Assembly: GCF_003344625.1 (NCBI RefSeq)
Contig: NZ_QPKJ02000001.1
Location: 434,001 to 498,000, forward strand
Reading direction: 5' to 3'
Source: Solirubrobacter deserti
Lineage (GTDB): Bacteria > Actinomycetota > Thermoleophilia > Solirubrobacterales > Solirubrobacteraceae
DNA: 64,000 nucleotides
Of the stretch, positions 57,931 to 64,000 are shown one piece after another; position 1 is the first letter of the stretch, and each line of letters opens with the position of its first letter. The notes under the pieces are model-generated. The model was not told the origin of the DNA. It ran no database searches and saw only the letters and a program-made list of their open reading frames with translations. The translations under genes were made by a program, and so were the position numbers.

Positions 57931-58655
57931 GAGGGCTCGAGCTGGAAGGTCTGACTCGGCGCTACGGCGACCGGGTCGCGCTCGACGGCGTGTCGTTCCG
58001 CGTCGAGCCCGGCCAGATGTTCGGCTTCGTCGGCCCCAACGGCGCCGGCAAGACGACGACCATGCGGATCGTCATGGGTGTGCTCGCGCCCGACGCCGGC
58101 GAGGTGCGCTGGAACGGTGAGCAGCTGCACACGCGGATGCGGGCCCGCTTCGGCTACATGCCGGAGGAGCGTGGGCTGTACCCGAAGATGCGCGTCAAGC
58201 CGCAGCTCAGCTACCTCGCCGCGCTGCACGGCGTCGACGATCCGGACGCCGCGGCGGACCGCTGGATCGACCGCCTCGGCCTGACCGAGCGCGCCGGCGA
58301 CCGCGTGGAGGAGCTCTCGCTCGGCAACCAGCAGCGCGTGCAGCTCGCCGCCGCGCTCGTCCACGAGCCAGAGCTGCTCGTGCTGGACGAGCCGTTCTCC
58401 GGCCTCGATCCGGTCGGCGTGGACGTGCTCTCGGGCGTCCTGCTCGACTATGCCCGCACCGGCGTGCCCGTCGTGTTCTCCTCGCACCAGCTCGAGCTCG
58501 TCGAGCGCCTGTGCGAGGCCGTGGCGATCATCAAGGACGGCCGGCTGGTCGCCTCCGGCACCGTCGAGGAGTTGCGCGGGCCGGGTCAGAAGGTGGTCAA
58601 GGAAGTGATCGAGCGCCCGACGCTCACCGACCTGTTCCGGGAGGCGGTCAAATGA
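57927..58655 (+). CDS. ABC-2 exporter ATP-binding protein (NatA-like), probable CTG start
   Basis: 242 residues if started at CTG 57927, which overlaps the preceding stop (CTGA). The frame has a stop at 57918 and no ATG/GTG/TTG before GTG 57990; starting at 57990 would delete LEGLTRRYGDRVALDG, the canonical first strand and A-loop Tyr of ABC ATPases, so a CTG start (57927, 57942 or 57951) is inferred. Walker A GPNGAGKTTT near residue 36, signature LSLGNQQRVQL near 131 and Walker B LLVLDEPFSGLDPVG near 152. The C-terminal part fits NatA-type exporters. Permease follows with ATGA overlap. Confidence 0.87.
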   Translation: MRGLELEGLTRRYGDRVALDGVSFRVEPGQMFGFVGPNGAGKTTTMRIVMGVLAPDAGEVRWNGEQLHTRMRARFGYMPEERGLYPKMRVKPQLSYLAALHGVDDPDAAADRWIDRLGLTERAGDRVEELSLGNQQRVQLAAALVHEPELLVLDEPFSGLDPVGVDVLSGVLLDYARTGVPVVFSSHQLELVERLCEAVAIIKDGRLVASGTVEELRGPGQKVVKEVIERPTLTDLFREAVK

Positions 58656-59737
58656 TCAACCGCAACGTGCGCCTGGTCGCGCGGCGCGAGATCACCGAGC
58701 GCGCCGGCGAGAAGTCGTTCCTGATCTCGACGGGGATCACGCTGGCGATCATCGTCCTCGTCGTGGTGATCCCGCCGCTGCTGGGCTTGGGCGGGACGTC
58801 GGAGTACGTGATCGCGACCGACGCGCAGAGCCGGCCGGTCGCCGAACGCGCCGTCGCGCTCGCCGGCAACTTCGACGCCGAGGTCACGATCAGCGACACC
58901 GAGCCGGACGTGCGGCTGGTCGGCGGCGAGATCCGCTCCGAGGAGGAGCCCGACGACACGCTCGTCGGCCTGCTGCAGACCGCCAACCAGGCGCTGGAGC
59001 CGAGCCGGCGGCCGGACCTGCGGGTCGTCACGGCCGAGCCGGTCGATCCCGACCGCGACGCCAAGGCCGGGCTGGCCTTCTTCGCGATCCTGATGCTCTA
59101 CGGCCAGCTGATCGCGTACGGCTTCTACGTGGCGTCCGGCGTGGTGGAGGAGAAGTCCTCGCGCGTGGTCGAGGTGCTGCTGGCCGCGATCCGCCCGAAG
59201 GACCTGCTCGCGGGCAAGGTGATCGGGCTTGGGCTGCTCGGGCTCGGGCAGCTGCTGCTGATCGCGGTCATCGGCGTCGCCGTGGCCGGGGTGACAGGAG
59301 CGCTGGACATCGACGGCGCGTTGCTGACCGCCGTCGCGCTGGCGCTCGTGTGGTTCGTGCTCGGGTACGCGTTCTACGCCTCGCTGTACGCGGCCGCGGG
59401 CGCACTCGTCCCGCGCCAGGAGGAGCTCCAGAGCTCCACGACGCCACTGACCATGGCGATCCTGGTCTCGTTCTTCGCCGGCTTCGCGGTCAACGACGAC
59501 CCGGACGGCGTCGTCGCGCACATCTGCGCGTTCATCCCGTTCACGGCACCGATCACGATGCCCGGCCGGATCGCGCTCGGCGAGGTCCCGGCGTGGGAGA
59601 TCGCGGCGTCGGTCGGGGTGATGATCGCGGCCACCGCGCTGCTGATCCCGCTCGCTGCCCGGATCTACTCCGCCGTCGTCCTGCGCACGGGTTCCGCGGT
59701 CAAGCTCTCTGAGGCACTGCGGCTCGCCCGACAGTAG
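58652..59737 (+). CDS. ABC-2 family exporter permease (NatB-like)
   Basis: 361 residues from ATG 58652. NatB layout: N-terminal RLVARREITERAGEKSFLISTG with one membrane segment, an outside domain of ~130 residues, then five or six membrane segments, with YGFYVASGVVEEKSSRVVEVLLAAI, the family-typical VxEEKssRvvEvLL motif, and MPGRIALGEVP. NatAB systems export sodium or drugs; substrate here unknown. Follows its ATPase with a four-base overlap. Confidence 0.92.
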   Translation: MINRNVRLVARREITERAGEKSFLISTGITLAIIVLVVVIPPLLGLGGTSEYVIATDAQSRPVAERAVALAGNFDAEVTISDTEPDVRLVGGEIRSEEEPDDTLVGLLQTANQALEPSRRPDLRVVTAEPVDPDRDAKAGLAFFAILMLYGQLIAYGFYVASGVVEEKSSRVVEVLLAAIRPKDLLAGKVIGLGLLGLGQLLLIAVIGVAVAGVTGALDIDGALLTAVALALVWFVLGYAFYASLYAAAGALVPRQEELQSSTTPLTMAILVSFFAGFAVNDDPDGVVAHICAFIPFTAPITMPGRIALGEVPAWEIAASVGVMIAATALLIPLAARIYSAVVLRTGSAVKLSEALRLARQ

Positions 59738-59743
59738 GTCAGC

Positions 59744-59776
59744 ACGCGAACAGCAAGCTTGCTTGCGCACTCGCGT
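59744..59776. terminator. Nested hairpin after the NatB-like gene
   Basis: ACGCGA (59744-59749) pairs with TCGCGT (59771-59776) around the perfect palindrome AGCAAGCTTGCT (59752-59763). It may end the rsmD-coaD-NatAB transcript. The right arm CTCGCGTTG matches nine bases of the paired-hairpin repeat copy B, so it might be a decayed relative. Confidence 0.4.
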
Positions 59777-60388
59777 TGTTGGGTTCATCGACACTTTGGA
59801 CGCTCGCCCGCAATCGCGCCGAGCGTCCAGGTCGCGAAGCTCTCATCCGCTGACCGGAGCCTGCTCGTCGTCCCCGCCGCCCTGCTCGGCGGGGTTGCGC
59901 TCCCCTGCACGGCTTCCGCCGCGATCGTCAAGGACTTCGGCACCCGCGAGGGGGACGTCGCGTACTACACGCAGAAGACCGGCTTCAAGTTCAAGCGCGG
60001 CCAGCGCACCGCGACCGTCGTCAATCCGCGCCTGGTGCTCGACACGCCCGAGAGCGGCTACGTGTCGATGCTGATCTCCAACGAGCGGATCAAGTCCTTC
60101 ACCGTGTCGGGCGCGCGGGCGACGGCCGCCGACAGCGGCAAGGTGCAGCAGACCAAGGGCTACACGCTCAAGCTCACGCAGGCGGGCGCCAACTACGTCA
60201 ATCGCGCGCTGCGCAAGAAGGCGCTCAAGCGGTTCAGCCAGTTCGGCACGCTCGACGTCCGGCTGATCCAGCCCGCGTCCTCCGGCACCCCTGTCGCCCC
60301 GGGCTGCCGGGCGCGCCGAGCACCCCGGGGGCTCCGGGCGGCGGTAGCGGCGTGCCCGGCCGGGGCGACACGCCCGGCGGCGCGCTGA
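59759..60388 (+). CDS. Secreted HtaA-like protein, N-terminal half of a frameshifted gene
   Basis: Open frame from TTG 59759; start uncertain. A signal-peptide-like segment (LLVVPAALLGGVALPCTASAA) precedes a beta-rich domain with repeats such as RTATVVNPRLVLDTPESGYVSM and LKLTQAGANYVNRAL, resembling HtaA-type domains of actinobacterial surface proteins (tentative). After VAPG (about 60300) the frame turns into Arg/Ala-rich nonsense, while the +2-shifted frame continues with LPGAPSTPGAPGGG and the second half. One missing base in the C/G run at 60297-60303 would explain this. Confidence 0.6.
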   Translation: MLAHSRCWVHRHFGRSPAIAPSVQVAKLSSADRSLLVVPAALLGGVALPCTASAAIVKDFGTREGDVAYYTQKTGFKFKRGQRTATVVNPRLVLDTPESGYVSMLISNERIKSFTVSGARATAADSGKVQQTKGYTLKLTQAGANYVNRALRKKALKRFSQFGTLDVRLIQPASSGTPVAPGCRARRAPRGLRAAVAACPAGATRPAAR

Positions 60389-60858
60389 CCGTCAACCCGG
60401 GTCTGCTGGATCGGCTCCCGGGCGGCGGCTCGATCTCGCCGCTGCTACCGGGTGGCGGGCTCGACCTCGACGGTGACGGCAACAGCGAGGTCACGGTGCT
60501 GCCGCTGGAGTCCGTCGACGTCGACGTGACGAGCGAGACCGGCACGATCAAGCTCGGCGGCGGCCTGATCCTCGACCTGCCCGGCCTGGGCAGCCGCGTC
60601 GAGCTCGTCAACCCCGAGATCGTGCTCGGGGCCAACGCCGGCCTCTACGCCTACATCGACGGCGTCCGCGTCAAGGTCGGCGACATGGACACCGACGAGC
60701 TCGATCTGAACGTGCTCGACGGCACCGTCACGGTCAAGGACCTCGACGTGACGGTGGGCGGGGCGCTCAACGACATCCTCGGTCCGGTGCTGGGCCCGAT
60801 CCTCGGCACCAGCACGCCGCTGCTGTCGCTCGACCTCTCGTTCCCGGAGCTCTCCTAG
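60352..60858 (+). CDS. Secreted HtaA-like protein, C-terminal half of a frameshifted gene
   Basis: Frame continuing from about 60301 (GLPGAPSTPGAPGGGSGVPG) to 60858; the first formal start is GTG 60352. The collagen-like linker is followed by PLESVDVDVTSETGTIKLGGGL and VELVNPEIVLGANAGLYAYI, the same kind of beta repeats as in the N-terminal half, ending LLSLDLSFPELS. Has no signal peptide of its own, which supports it being the tail of the upstream frame. Either the gene is inactivated or the sequence lacks one base. Confidence 0.6.
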   Translation: MPGRGDTPGGALTVNPGLLDRLPGGGSISPLLPGGGLDLDGDGNSEVTVLPLESVDVDVTSETGTIKLGGGLILDLPGLGSRVELVNPEIVLGANAGLYAYIDGVRVKVGDMDTDELDLNVLDGTVTVKDLDVTVGGALNDILGPVLGPILGTSTPLLSLDLSFPELS

Positions 60859-62100
60859 CTAGAAGGGCTGCAGCAGGAGCGCGACGCCGACGCGCTCCAG
60901 GCGCGTGTACTTGAAGTTCGTGGACGCCCGCTCCTCGGGATCCGGCCGGTTCTCGCCGTCATGCGTGACGAGCAGGCCGAGCGGGAACCCGGGGAGCGGC
61001 TCCGCGAGGACCTGCGCGCCGTCGGAGTGCTCGACGCCGTCCACGGTCCCGTCGGTGATCGTGAACTCGCCGATGAAGCCGCCGAGGCCGCCGTCGCCGT
61101 AGGCCACGAAGCGGCTGTCGCCCTGGCTGGAGACGAGCAGGATGTCCCGCACGAACGGGATCCGCCAGATCGTCAGGCCCTCGATGTCGGCGGCGACGTG
61201 CCGGCCGCCGAAGCCCGGGTCGGCACCCAGGACGCACTCCTCGGTCTCGGGATCGAACGTGCCCGGGACGCCGAACTCCTTGACCTTCTGCAGGAGCGTC
61301 GGCTGGCCGGTGAAGCCGTGGCGGCCGACCTTGACCACCCACAGGCCGATGTCCTCCTGGGCGGCGAACAGCAGGCCGCGCTGGGGGTCGAACGTCATGC
61401 CCTCGACCTGCGGGCCGTCGCCCGGGTCCTCGCACGGCGTCCACCGGGTGCCGTTCGGGAGCCGGAACGTGTCCGGCAGCGTGAAGTCGTCGACGCGGAC
61501 GTAGGAGACCGTGTCGTTCGGCGCCGCGATCAGCTTGTAGAGCGCGACCGCGGTGCGCGAGCGGCGGGAGACGGCGACGAAGCCGTCGCCGCGGTCGTTG
61601 TAGGCGGCGAGGCCGTAGGCGGTGGCCTGGACCTCGACCTCCTCGGGCGTCGCGCTGAACACCAGCGGCGCGTTCGGCGTGGTGATGTCGGTCAGCGGCG
61701 GCTGGCCCTTGCGGGCCTTGGCCGGGTCGATGGCGAAGACGCGCAGCTGGTCCAGGCCGCGGTCGGACGTGACGACCAGGTCGCGCGTCTTGCCGTCGAG
61801 GCGGACGCCCGTGACGACGTCGACGTTGTTGAAGCGCCCCGGGTCCGACGGGATCGACTGCAGCGTGCGGCCCTGCAGGTCGTAGACGTCGAGGCCGGCG
61901 TTCTTCTTGGTGCCGACGACCAGCGTCCCGCGCCGGTCGGTGGGGTGGACCCAGATGGCGGGGTCGTCGGCGTCGGCGTCCCCGCCGGCCTCGTCGTCGA
62001 ACAGCGGCGCGGTTTCCAGCGTGGCCTTGACCTGGGCCTGCGCCGCGGGTGCGGCGATGAGGGCGAGCAGCGCGAGCAGCGCGAGGGCGACCTTGGACAT
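60859..62100 (-). CDS. Secreted beta-propeller phytase (3-phytase)
   Basis: 413 residues with signal peptide (LALLALLALIAAPAAQA, cleavage about residue 22). The six-bladed BPP fold is indicated by DADDPAIWVHPTD, VVGTKKNAGLDVYDLQG, RFNNVDVV, DRGLDQLRVF and QVEGMTFDP, VAADIEGLTIW, YLVVSSQGDS-like ILLVSSQGDSRFVAYG, which carry the calcium and phosphate ligands. Releases phosphate from phytate outside the cell. TAGCGT lies five bases before the ATG. Its stop lies directly next to that of the convergent frameshifted gene. Confidence 0.93.
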   Translation of the reverse strand: MSKVALALLALLALIAAPAAQAQVKATLETAPLFDDEAGGDADADDPAIWVHPTDRRGTLVVGTKKNAGLDVYDLQGRTLQSIPSDPGRFNNVDVVTGVRLDGKTRDLVVTSDRGLDQLRVFAIDPAKARKGQPPLTDITTPNAPLVFSATPEEVEVQATAYGLAAYNDRGDGFVAVSRRSRTAVALYKLIAAPNDTVSYVRVDDFTLPDTFRLPNGTRWTPCEDPGDGPQVEGMTFDPQRGLLFAAQEDIGLWVVKVGRHGFTGQPTLLQKVKEFGVPGTFDPETEECVLGADPGFGGRHVAADIEGLTIWRIPFVRDILLVSSQGDSRFVAYGDGGLGGFIGEFTITDGTVDGVEHSDGAQVLAEPLPGFPLGLLVTHDGENRPDPEERASTNFKYTRLERVGVALLLQPF

Positions 62101-62105
62101 GCGCG

Positions 62106-62111
62106 CGACGC
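62106..62111 (-). promoter_or_regulatory. Leaderless -10 element of the phytase gene
   Basis: TAGCGT followed by CGCGC and ATG 62100, nearly identical to the sequence before the methyltransferase gene at 8265. Confidence 0.5.
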
Positions 62112-62128
62112 TAGGCGCCGCGCCGCGC

Positions 62129-62455
62129 TCAACCGGTGAAGATGTTGTTGGGATCGCTGGCGATCACGTTGTGCTCGGCTTCCGGCTCCGAGCGGATGAG
62201 GAACTCCTCGTCCTTGGGCTCCAGCCGCGCGGTGCGGTCCTTGGACCCGCTGAAGGCCTCGATCGCGTCCTCGGACTCCCACACCGAGATCGTCTGGAAG
62301 TGCGTCTCCTCGCCCTCCTCGCGGCGCAGCAGGAAGACGCCGAGGTTGCCGGCGGTGTTGCGGATGTCCTTGATGCCGGTCTGGTTCATGTACTCGGTGT
62401 ACTCGTCGGCGCGGGCGGTCGGGACCGTTCCGCGCCAGATGCGTGCAATCGCCAT
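62129..62455 (-). CDS. Antibiotic biosynthesis monooxygenase (ABM)-like protein
   Basis: 108 residues from ATG 62455 (MAIARIWRGTVPTARADEYTEYM). ABM/dimeric alpha-beta barrel pattern: N-terminal strand with RxW, helix ADEYTEYMNQTG, then GNLGVFLLRREEGEETHFQTISVWES and AIEAFSGS. Members are cofactor-free monooxygenases, heme-degrading enzymes or simple structural proteins; the reaction here is not determinable. 27 bases separate it from the divergent arylamine acetyltransferase gene. Confidence 0.85.
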   Translation of the reverse strand: MAIARIWRGTVPTARADEYTEYMNQTGIKDIRNTAGNLGVFLLRREEGEETHFQTISVWESEDAIEAFSGSKDRTARLEPKDEEFLIRSEPEAEHNVIASDPNNIFTG

Positions 62456-62466
62456 ACGGGCTGGCT

Positions 62467-62472
62467 TACCAT
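62467..62472 (+). promoter_or_regulatory. Possible -10 element of the acetyltransferase gene
   Basis: TACCAT ending ten bases before ATG 62483. Confidence 0.35.
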
Positions 62473-62482
62473 CCCGGGCGCG

Positions 62483-63274
62483 ATGCTCAACGCCCTCTTG
62501 CACCGGATCGGCCTTGACGGCCCCGTCGAGCCGACCCTCGACGGCCTCGTCCACGTGCACCGCGCCTACCTCGGCGCGATCCCGTACGAGGACATCGCCG
62601 TGCAGCTCGGCGAGACCGGTCCGTTGGCGTCGGCGGCGCTCGCGGAGCGCTTCCTGAGCGAAGGCCGCGGCGGCTACTGCTTCGAGGTCAACACGGTCTT
62701 CAGCTGGCTGCTCGAGCAGCTCGGCTTCTCGGTCGAGCGCCATCAGGCCGTGGTCGGCGGCGAGGGACCCACGAACCACATGGCGCTGGTCGTCGACATC
62801 GACGGCTCACTGTGGATCGCCGACGCCGGCCTGGGCGAGGGCTTCGTCGACCCGCTGCCGCTGGAGCCGGGCACGCACGCGATCGGCCCGTTCGCGTGGA
62901 CCGTCGAGCTCGAGCCCTGCGGCACGTGGTGGATCGGCGCGCACGAGTGGTCCACGTTCTCGGGCTTCCGCATGGACGAGGACCCGTCGCCCGTGAGCGC
63001 CTTCGAGCCCCACCACCGCCGGCTCGCGACCGACCCGGAGTCCTCGTTCGTCAAGACGCTCGTCGTGCAGCGTCCGCGCGCGGACCGCATCGACACGCTG
63101 CGCGCACGCACGTTCTCCTCGGTCGGGCCCGGCGTGGCGGAGAAGCGCGTGCTCGACGAGGCGGAGTTCTGGGCCGTGCTCTCGGGCGAGTTCGGCATCA
63201 CGCGGCGCGACCCGCGGCTGTGGGCGCTGGCCGTCGCCCAGCACGACGCGTTCCTGGCCGCGCGAGCCGCCTGA
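62483..63274 (+). CDS. Arylamine N-acetyltransferase
   Basis: 263 residues from ATG 62483. Transfers acetyl from acetyl-CoA to arylamines or hydrazines. The Cys-His-Asp triad is readable: Cys66 in RGGYCFEVN, His99 in TNHMALVVDI and Asp114 in WIADAGLGEG. The N-terminal helix pair (EPTLDGLVHVHRAYLGAIPYEDI) is typical. Some actinobacterial relatives close macrolactam rings in natural-product pathways, but no such cluster is visible here. Confidence 0.93.
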   Translation: MLNALLHRIGLDGPVEPTLDGLVHVHRAYLGAIPYEDIAVQLGETGPLASAALAERFLSEGRGGYCFEVNTVFSWLLEQLGFSVERHQAVVGGEGPTNHMALVVDIDGSLWIADAGLGEGFVDPLPLEPGTHAIGPFAWTVELEPCGTWWIGAHEWSTFSGFRMDEDPSPVSAFEPHHRRLATDPESSFVKTLVVQRPRADRIDTLRARTFSSVGPGVAEKRVLDEAEFWAVLSGEFGITRRDPRLWALAVAQHDAFLAARAA

Positions 63275-63327
63275 ACGGCTGGCACGCCCACTGGCCGAGC
63301 GTCAGGCCCTTCGCGCCCGCCGCGCGG

Positions 63328-64000
63328 TCAGTGGGTGTCGTCGCCGTTCTCGTCCGCCGAGTCGACCAGAGCGGTGATCTGGGCCAGATGCGCGCGCACC
63401 CGCTCGGCCATGGCGTCCAGCACGGCCCGCGCCTGCTCGATGCCGCCGGCCGCGTTCGTCAGGTGGAGCTTGATGCGGCGGACCTCGTCCATCGCGCCCA
63501 GCGCCCGCTCGACCTCCGCGCGCAGCGCCGGCGCGTCCAGCCCGTCCACGCCGCCCTTGGCCATCAGCACGCGCGCCCGGGCCAGCGAGTACGCGACCTC
63601 CAGCGCCAGGCGCGAGCCGTCCTCGGGGTCGTAGACGACGAACATCTTGTCGCCGCCGATCTCCTTCAACCCGTCCACGCGCGCGGGCAGCTGCTCGGCG
63701 GACGGCACGACCCACACGCCGTAGTCGGCGGCGCGCTGGGCCATCGCCTCCTCGAGGTCGGACAGCGCCTCCTTGCGTGAGCGACGGGAGTGCTTGGCCT
63801 CGAAGACGATGCGGCCGCGCGCGGCGCCGGAGCAGCCCTCGATGTCCACGACCACGTCGCCCTTGCGACCGCCGCCGCCGCGGAAGTCGCCGACGGCGTC
63901 GCAGTCGTCGCCGTGGCCGCGGGCGATCGCGTCCAGCGCGTCCACGAGCGCCTCCTCGTAGGGGCGGCCCTTGGCCGTGCCGCGAGCATGCTCGGCCGCG
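63328..64000 (-). CDS. Conserved protein with PD-(D/E)XK-like nuclease signature (5' truncated)
   Basis: At least 223 residues; the frame is open to the right window edge (GTAKGRPYEEALVDALDAIA upstream of GTG 63945), so the start is outside. GRKGDVVVDIEG followed by RIVFEAKHS gives the Asp and Glu-x-Lys of the PD-(D/E)XK fold; KGRPYEEALVDAL is like the entry helix of Mrr/RmuC-like or DUF2130 proteins. The C-terminal ~70 residues are helical (ALRAEVERALGAMDEVRRIK). DNA binding or cleavage is an inference; a purely structural role is possible. Confidence 0.6.
   Translation of the reverse strand, partial: AAEHARGTAKGRPYEEALVDALDAIARGHGDDCDAVGDFRGGGGRKGDVVVDIEGCSGAARGRIVFEAKHSRRSRKEALSDLEEAMAQRAADYGVWVVPSAEQLPARVDGLKEIGGDKMFVVYDPEDGSRLALEVAYSLARARVLMAKGGVDGLDAPALRAEVERALGAMDEVRRIKLHLTNAAGGIEQARAVLDAMAERVRAHLAQITALVDSADENGDDTH

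Noticed and set aside
62483..63274. Arylamine acetyltransferase as amide synthase of an ansamycin cluster
   Set aside because: No polyketide synthase, AHBA or other ansamycin gene is in the window.
1..64000. CRISPR array, prophage, insertion sequence or integron
   Set aside because: No regularly spaced repeats, transposase, integrase or phage structural genes were seen; the only tandem repeat is coding (10123-10230).

Overview
The window is very GC-rich, densely packed DNA from what looks like the chromosome of an actinobacterium, most likely of the Solirubrobacterales/Thermoleophilia type. The reasons are the gene blocks priA-def-fmt-rsmB-rpe, ribD-ribE-ribBA-ribH and rpmB-DAK2 kinase-recG-rsmD-coaD-DivIVA-like gene, an F420-type luciferase-like oxidoreductase, a PknB-type kinase, frequent GTG/TTG starts, and many genes with a -10 hexamer (TAnnnT) 5-11 bases before the start codon and no ribosome binding site. 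The lineage is an inference from gene content. I see no rRNA, tRNA, phage, insertion sequence or CRISPR array.

Layout. 1-3.7 kb: end of a sugar ABC importer operon with a GH43 glycosidase. 3.7-5.1 kb: orphan beta-class DNA methyltransferase and LysE exporter. 5.2-11.1 kb: a methyltransferase, an alpha/beta-hydrolase fused to a glycosyltransferase, and a large LuxR-family ATPase regulator. 11.1-19.7 kb: housekeeping block priA, def, fmt (fused to HEAT repeats), a calcium-binding-repeat surface protein, rsmB, a four-CxxC zinc-ribbon protein, rpe. 19.7-25.8 kb: receiver-only protein, histidine kinase, NarL-type regulator and a LolD/FtsX-type ABC exporter. 25.9-31.2 kb: GT-C glycosyltransferase, LLM oxidoreductase, large secreted M14 carboxypeptidase. 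31.4-38.4 kb: surface glycan genes (flippase, methyltransferase, GT2, two GT-C enzymes, YdcF/SanA-like protein). 38.4-41.8 kb: riboflavin operon. 41.8-46.9 kb: two ferritin-like secreted proteins, membrane-bound spermidine-synthase-like protein, Ser/Thr kinase. 46.9-59.7 kb: rpmB, DAK2 kinase, recG, rsmD, coaD, DivIVA-like gene and a NatAB-type ABC exporter, interrupted by a universal stress protein/amino-acid permease pair and several small genes. 59.8-64 kb: a frameshifted secreted protein gene, beta-propeller phytase, ABM monooxygenase, arylamine N-acetyltransferase and a cut-off gene with a PD-(D/E)XK-like signature.

The genes read as an ancestral actinobacterial housekeeping chain (translation initiation and quality, replication restart, riboflavin, CoA) that has been opened at several points by accessory cassettes: sensing and export, surface polysaccharide, and stress genes. 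Translational coupling is pervasive, with four-base start/stop overlaps of the ATGA, GTGA and TTGA kinds and, in two places, apparently CTGA.

The most unusual observations are: (1) a paired-hairpin intergenic repeat present twice with a compensatory base-pair change; (2) two genes whose conserved N-terminus can only be reached from a CTG codon overlapping the previous stop; (3) Fmt fused to a HEAT-repeat domain; (4) a hydrolase-glycosyltransferase fusion beside a methyltransferase and a regulator carrying a collagen-like insert; (5) a recurrent leaderless promoter module; (6) a long GC-rich hairpin inside the first codons of a glycosyltransferase gene.
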